Positions 7,499-9,188 of a stretch of DNA of 9,188 nt are shown piece after piece. The stretch's first letter is position 1; each line of letters begins with the position of its first letter. The translations under genes and the position numbers were made by a program. The stretch spans positions 1 through 9,188 of the forward strand of contig JAZKFE010000129.1 of the NCBI GenBank assembly GCA_040386595.1. The letters run 5' to 3'. Origin of the DNA: JAKFVC01 sp040386595 (lineage in GTDB: Bacteria > Planctomycetota > Planctomycetia > Planctomycetales > Planctomycetaceae). The notes beneath the pieces are model-generated. The model was given only the letters and a program-made list of their open reading frames with translations, was not told where the DNA came from and ran no database searches.

Positions 7499-7948
7499 AT
7501 GTTACGAGTTTGGTTGTGTATTGCCGTTATTGGAGGGCTCGTCGGGTGCGGGGGAAGCGAAGCGTCGAAAGCACTTCCCAAAACAGTTCCGGCAAAGGGG
7601 ATTGTGACGCTAGATGCCAAACCTCTTCCTGACGCGACGCTCACATTCATTCCCCGCGGTGGAACTAAAGGGATTGAATGTTACGGATCGACGAATGAAA
7701 AAGGTGAGTTCAGTATGAAACAACTCCGCGGTGAGAATGGCGCTCCTCCCGGAGACTATACGGTTGTCGTGAGTCGCTATCTCAAGCCGGACGGTAAGGC
7801 GATTGCCTTGGGAAGTTCTGAGATGCCGGCCGATGTGGGAGCTGTGGAATCGTTGTCGCCGCGATACTCTGATCCGACTTCGTCGACGCTGTCGGCACTC
7901 GTGCCTGCGGCCGGTGGTGAATTCAAGTTCGAATTGAAGAGCCGCTAA
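7499..7948 (+). CDS. Small lipoprotein with carboxypeptidase-regulatory-like fold, copy 2
   Basis: Protein of 149 residues, the same length as copy 1. The signal peptide ends in GLVG before lipobox Cys17, followed by GG. The mature domain again reads as short beta strands: GIVTLDAKPLPDATLTFIP, NEKGEFSMKQLRG, APPGDYTVVVSRY and GEFKFELKSR. Differences from copy 1 are scattered, many conservative (E/D, I/V, K/T), which suggests both copies are under selection and neither is decaying. It lies 161 bases after the DUF1559 gene on the same strand, so the two are probably co-transcribed. ATG 7499 starts directly at the signal peptide; no Shine-Dalgarno sequence is seen. A partner or stabiliser role for the DUF1559 protein is only an inference from the co-duplication. 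Confidence 0.87.
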   Translation: MLRVWLCIAVIGGLVGCGGSEASKALPKTVPAKGIVTLDAKPLPDATLTFIPRGGTKGIECYGSTNEKGEFSMKQLRGENGAPPGDYTVVVSRYLKPDGKAIALGSSEMPADVGAVESLSPRYSDPTSSTLSALVPAAGGEFKFELKSR

Positions 7949-8081
7949 GCCTTGCTTGGAGATGGGTTTTCGAACTTACTTTCTAGGGAACCTTGGTTTT
8001 TTTGTCAGTTCCGTTCGCAACGTATTTGGTGCGCCGCTCACGATTTGTCGAGTGCAAGGTGAGTCGGAATGCAGCGCACCC

Positions 8082-8122
8082 ACAGCGGGTCAATCAAACC
8101 GATTGACCCGCTGTTTCTATTT
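8082..8122 (+). terminator. Intrinsic terminator after the second cassette
   Basis: ACAGCGGGTCAATC (8082-8095) and its exact inverse (8101-8114) form a 14-bp stem with a 5-base loop, followed by a T-rich run to 8122. On the opposite strand no T run follows, so it should stop transcription from the lipoprotein gene, not from the convergent peptidase gene. Confidence 0.85.
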
Positions 8123-8150
8123 CGAGATCACGACTGGTGCTGTTCTACGA

Positions 8151-9188
8151 TCAGCGGGACTGTGCCGCGGACCAATCGCTGATTTTGTCGAGCGGATACG
8201 TCGGGCGTGGGAGTCGCTTCCACTGAAATGCAGTCAGGTCGGATTGCGTCATGCCGGCGGAATCGACGCGGATCAGGCCCGTTCTCCAGCGGCTGAAGAA
8301 CTGGAAGTTGCTGGCCGTTTTAACGACCACCATTTGGGCGTCGGCAATTTCTAATCCCAAGTGAGTGTAGACCACCGGATGATTGATGCCGAAGGTGCGC
8401 TCTGCCAGCAGGACGATGCGGACCTGCCCGACTTCCAGCAACGCCGCGCGACCGAGATCGCACGCTCCGCGATCGGGTAGTTCGCTGGTGACTCCCAGCG
8501 ATACGGCAGCGATTCTTCCTGTGACTCGTACCGGCTGGCTGAAGACGTTGTCGGCCTTACCCCCCAGATCAATCGTGATGTGGGCTCCGACGCCCGTGGC
8601 GATCGCCGCTTCTACTGCCTCAGCGTCGACCATGGGGACCAGAGCGATGCACGGAACGGCTTGTTGCAGCAGTTCGCGGAGGATGATGGTGCTGTCTCCA
8701 GGGGCTCCGCCGTAGACGGAATCTCCTGTATCCGACAGGATAATCAGGCCGGGCTCGGCGGCGACGGCTTGTCGTACGGCCTCTTGCACGGAGACGCGGT
8801 CTGAGGCCCAGAACTGGTCGCGGAGACTCCAGGCTTTGTCTGCCATCTCGTCCGCCAGAGATTCCGCCAGTGCCTGGTCGTTTTCGGTGTGGACGATGAC
8901 GGCCCAGCCCCCTTCGACGACATCCAGCCACGGCTGCATGGGATAGGGCGAGACGTCGATGACGCCCGGGCGGGTTTCCATCTGCCGGGCCAGATCGAAC
9001 CATTCTTTCATCGGCCCCTGTGAGGTGAGGAACTGGTCCTGTGGGGTGATCAGGGGAATCTTGCGCCAGGCGACCGTGGGATGGACTTTGCCTCGTAGCA
9101 AGTCAAACATCACCCGGGCGGTTTTGCGTCCGGTGGCGATGGGATCGTGCGGCTGTTGATGCTGGCCAGCAAGCAGCAGGTACGCTAC
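8151..9188 (-). CDS. M81-family metallopeptidase (MlrC-like), 5' end outside the window
   Basis: The C-terminal 345 residues of a protein whose family is usually near 500. The frame stays open to the window edge; the first visible residues run through QPHDPIATGRKTARVMFDLL, a family-like stretch, so ATG 9111-9113 is internal and not the start. Next come the end of the M81 N-terminal domain (SPYPMQPWLDVVEGGW, TENDQALAESLADEMA) and LSDTGDSVYGGAPGDSTI (8688-8735 and flanks), a family hallmark. The MlrC C-terminal domain follows: VRIVLLAERTFGINHP, HLGLEIADAQMVVVKTASNF, and RPTYPLD near the end. The founding member, MlrC of sphingomonads, degrades linearised microcystin; most homologues have no known substrate, so toxin degradation should not be assumed. 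It converges on the second cassette. Stop is TGA at 8151-8153. Confidence 0.92.
   Translation of the reverse strand, partial: VAYLLLAGQHQQPHDPIATGRKTARVMFDLLRGKVHPTVAWRKIPLITPQDQFLTSQGPMKEWFDLARQMETRPGVIDVSPYPMQPWLDVVEGGWAVIVHTENDQALAESLADEMADKAWSLRDQFWASDRVSVQEAVRQAVAAEPGLIILSDTGDSVYGGAPGDSTIILRELLQQAVPCIALVPMVDAEAVEAAIATGVGAHITIDLGGKADNVFSQPVRVTGRIAAVSLGVTSELPDRGACDLGRAALLEVGQVRIVLLAERTFGINHPVVYTHLGLEIADAQMVVVKTASNFQFFSRWRTGLIRVDSAGMTQSDLTAFQWKRLPRPTYPLDKISDWSAAQSR

Larger units (their letters stand above)
6331..7948 (+). repeat. Tandem cassette, copy 2 (leader, DUF1559 gene, lipoprotein gene)
   Basis: Second copy of the unit at 4272-5908. It ends before the strong terminator at 8082, which copy 1 lacks in that form. 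Confidence 0.85.

Noticed and set aside
7956..8354. 132-residue plus-strand open frame after the second lipoprotein
   Set aside because: It reads through the terminator hairpin and then antisense to the M81 peptidase gene, with no recognisable domain.
8383..8715. Plus-strand open frame antisense to the peptidase gene
   Set aside because: A shadow of a strongly conserved minus-strand coding region.
1..9188. CRISPR array, transposase, integrase, toxin-antitoxin or defence genes
   Set aside because: I looked for these on both strands and saw no regularly spaced repeats and no matching protein motifs.

Overview
The window looks like a piece of a planctomycete genome. The main reason is two DUF1559 proteins, which have a type IV prepilin-like N-terminus and a C-terminal H-X9-DG motif. 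This family is strongly expanded in Planctomycetes. Each is followed by a small lipoprotein of the type often found beside such genes in that phylum. Genus and species cannot be read from the sequence.

Layout. Bases 1-302 hold no convincing gene but contain the first copy of a diverged repeat. Bases 303-3717 (+) hold one large MscS-superfamily mechanosensitive channel gene with the MscK/MscM-type architecture. It is interrupted by two 10-N assembly gaps, the first of which also breaks the reading frame artificially. Bases 3718-4296 are intergenic and hold a dyad-rich stretch and the second copy of the diverged repeat, so the channel gene lies between two related non-coding segments. Bases 4297-5908 and 6357-7948 (+) are two copies of a two-gene cassette, DUF1559 pseudopilin-like protein plus small lipoprotein, in direct tandem. 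They are separated by a 448-bp spacer with a perfect 17-bp inverted repeat. A strong intrinsic terminator (8082-8122) closes the second cassette. On the minus strand, 8151-9188 is the C-terminal two thirds of an M81/MlrC-family metallopeptidase whose start lies beyond the window.

How the genes may work together. The channel is expected to act as an osmotic safety valve in the inner membrane. The DUF1559 and lipoprotein pairs are both predicted to be envelope-associated, and their co-duplication suggests that each pair works as a unit, but no function is established. The M81 gene is convergent and appears unrelated to them. The points most worth a second look are the paired repeats around the channel gene, the tandem cassette duplication with a near-identical patch, and the conserved leader without a Shine-Dalgarno sequence before both DUF1559 starts.
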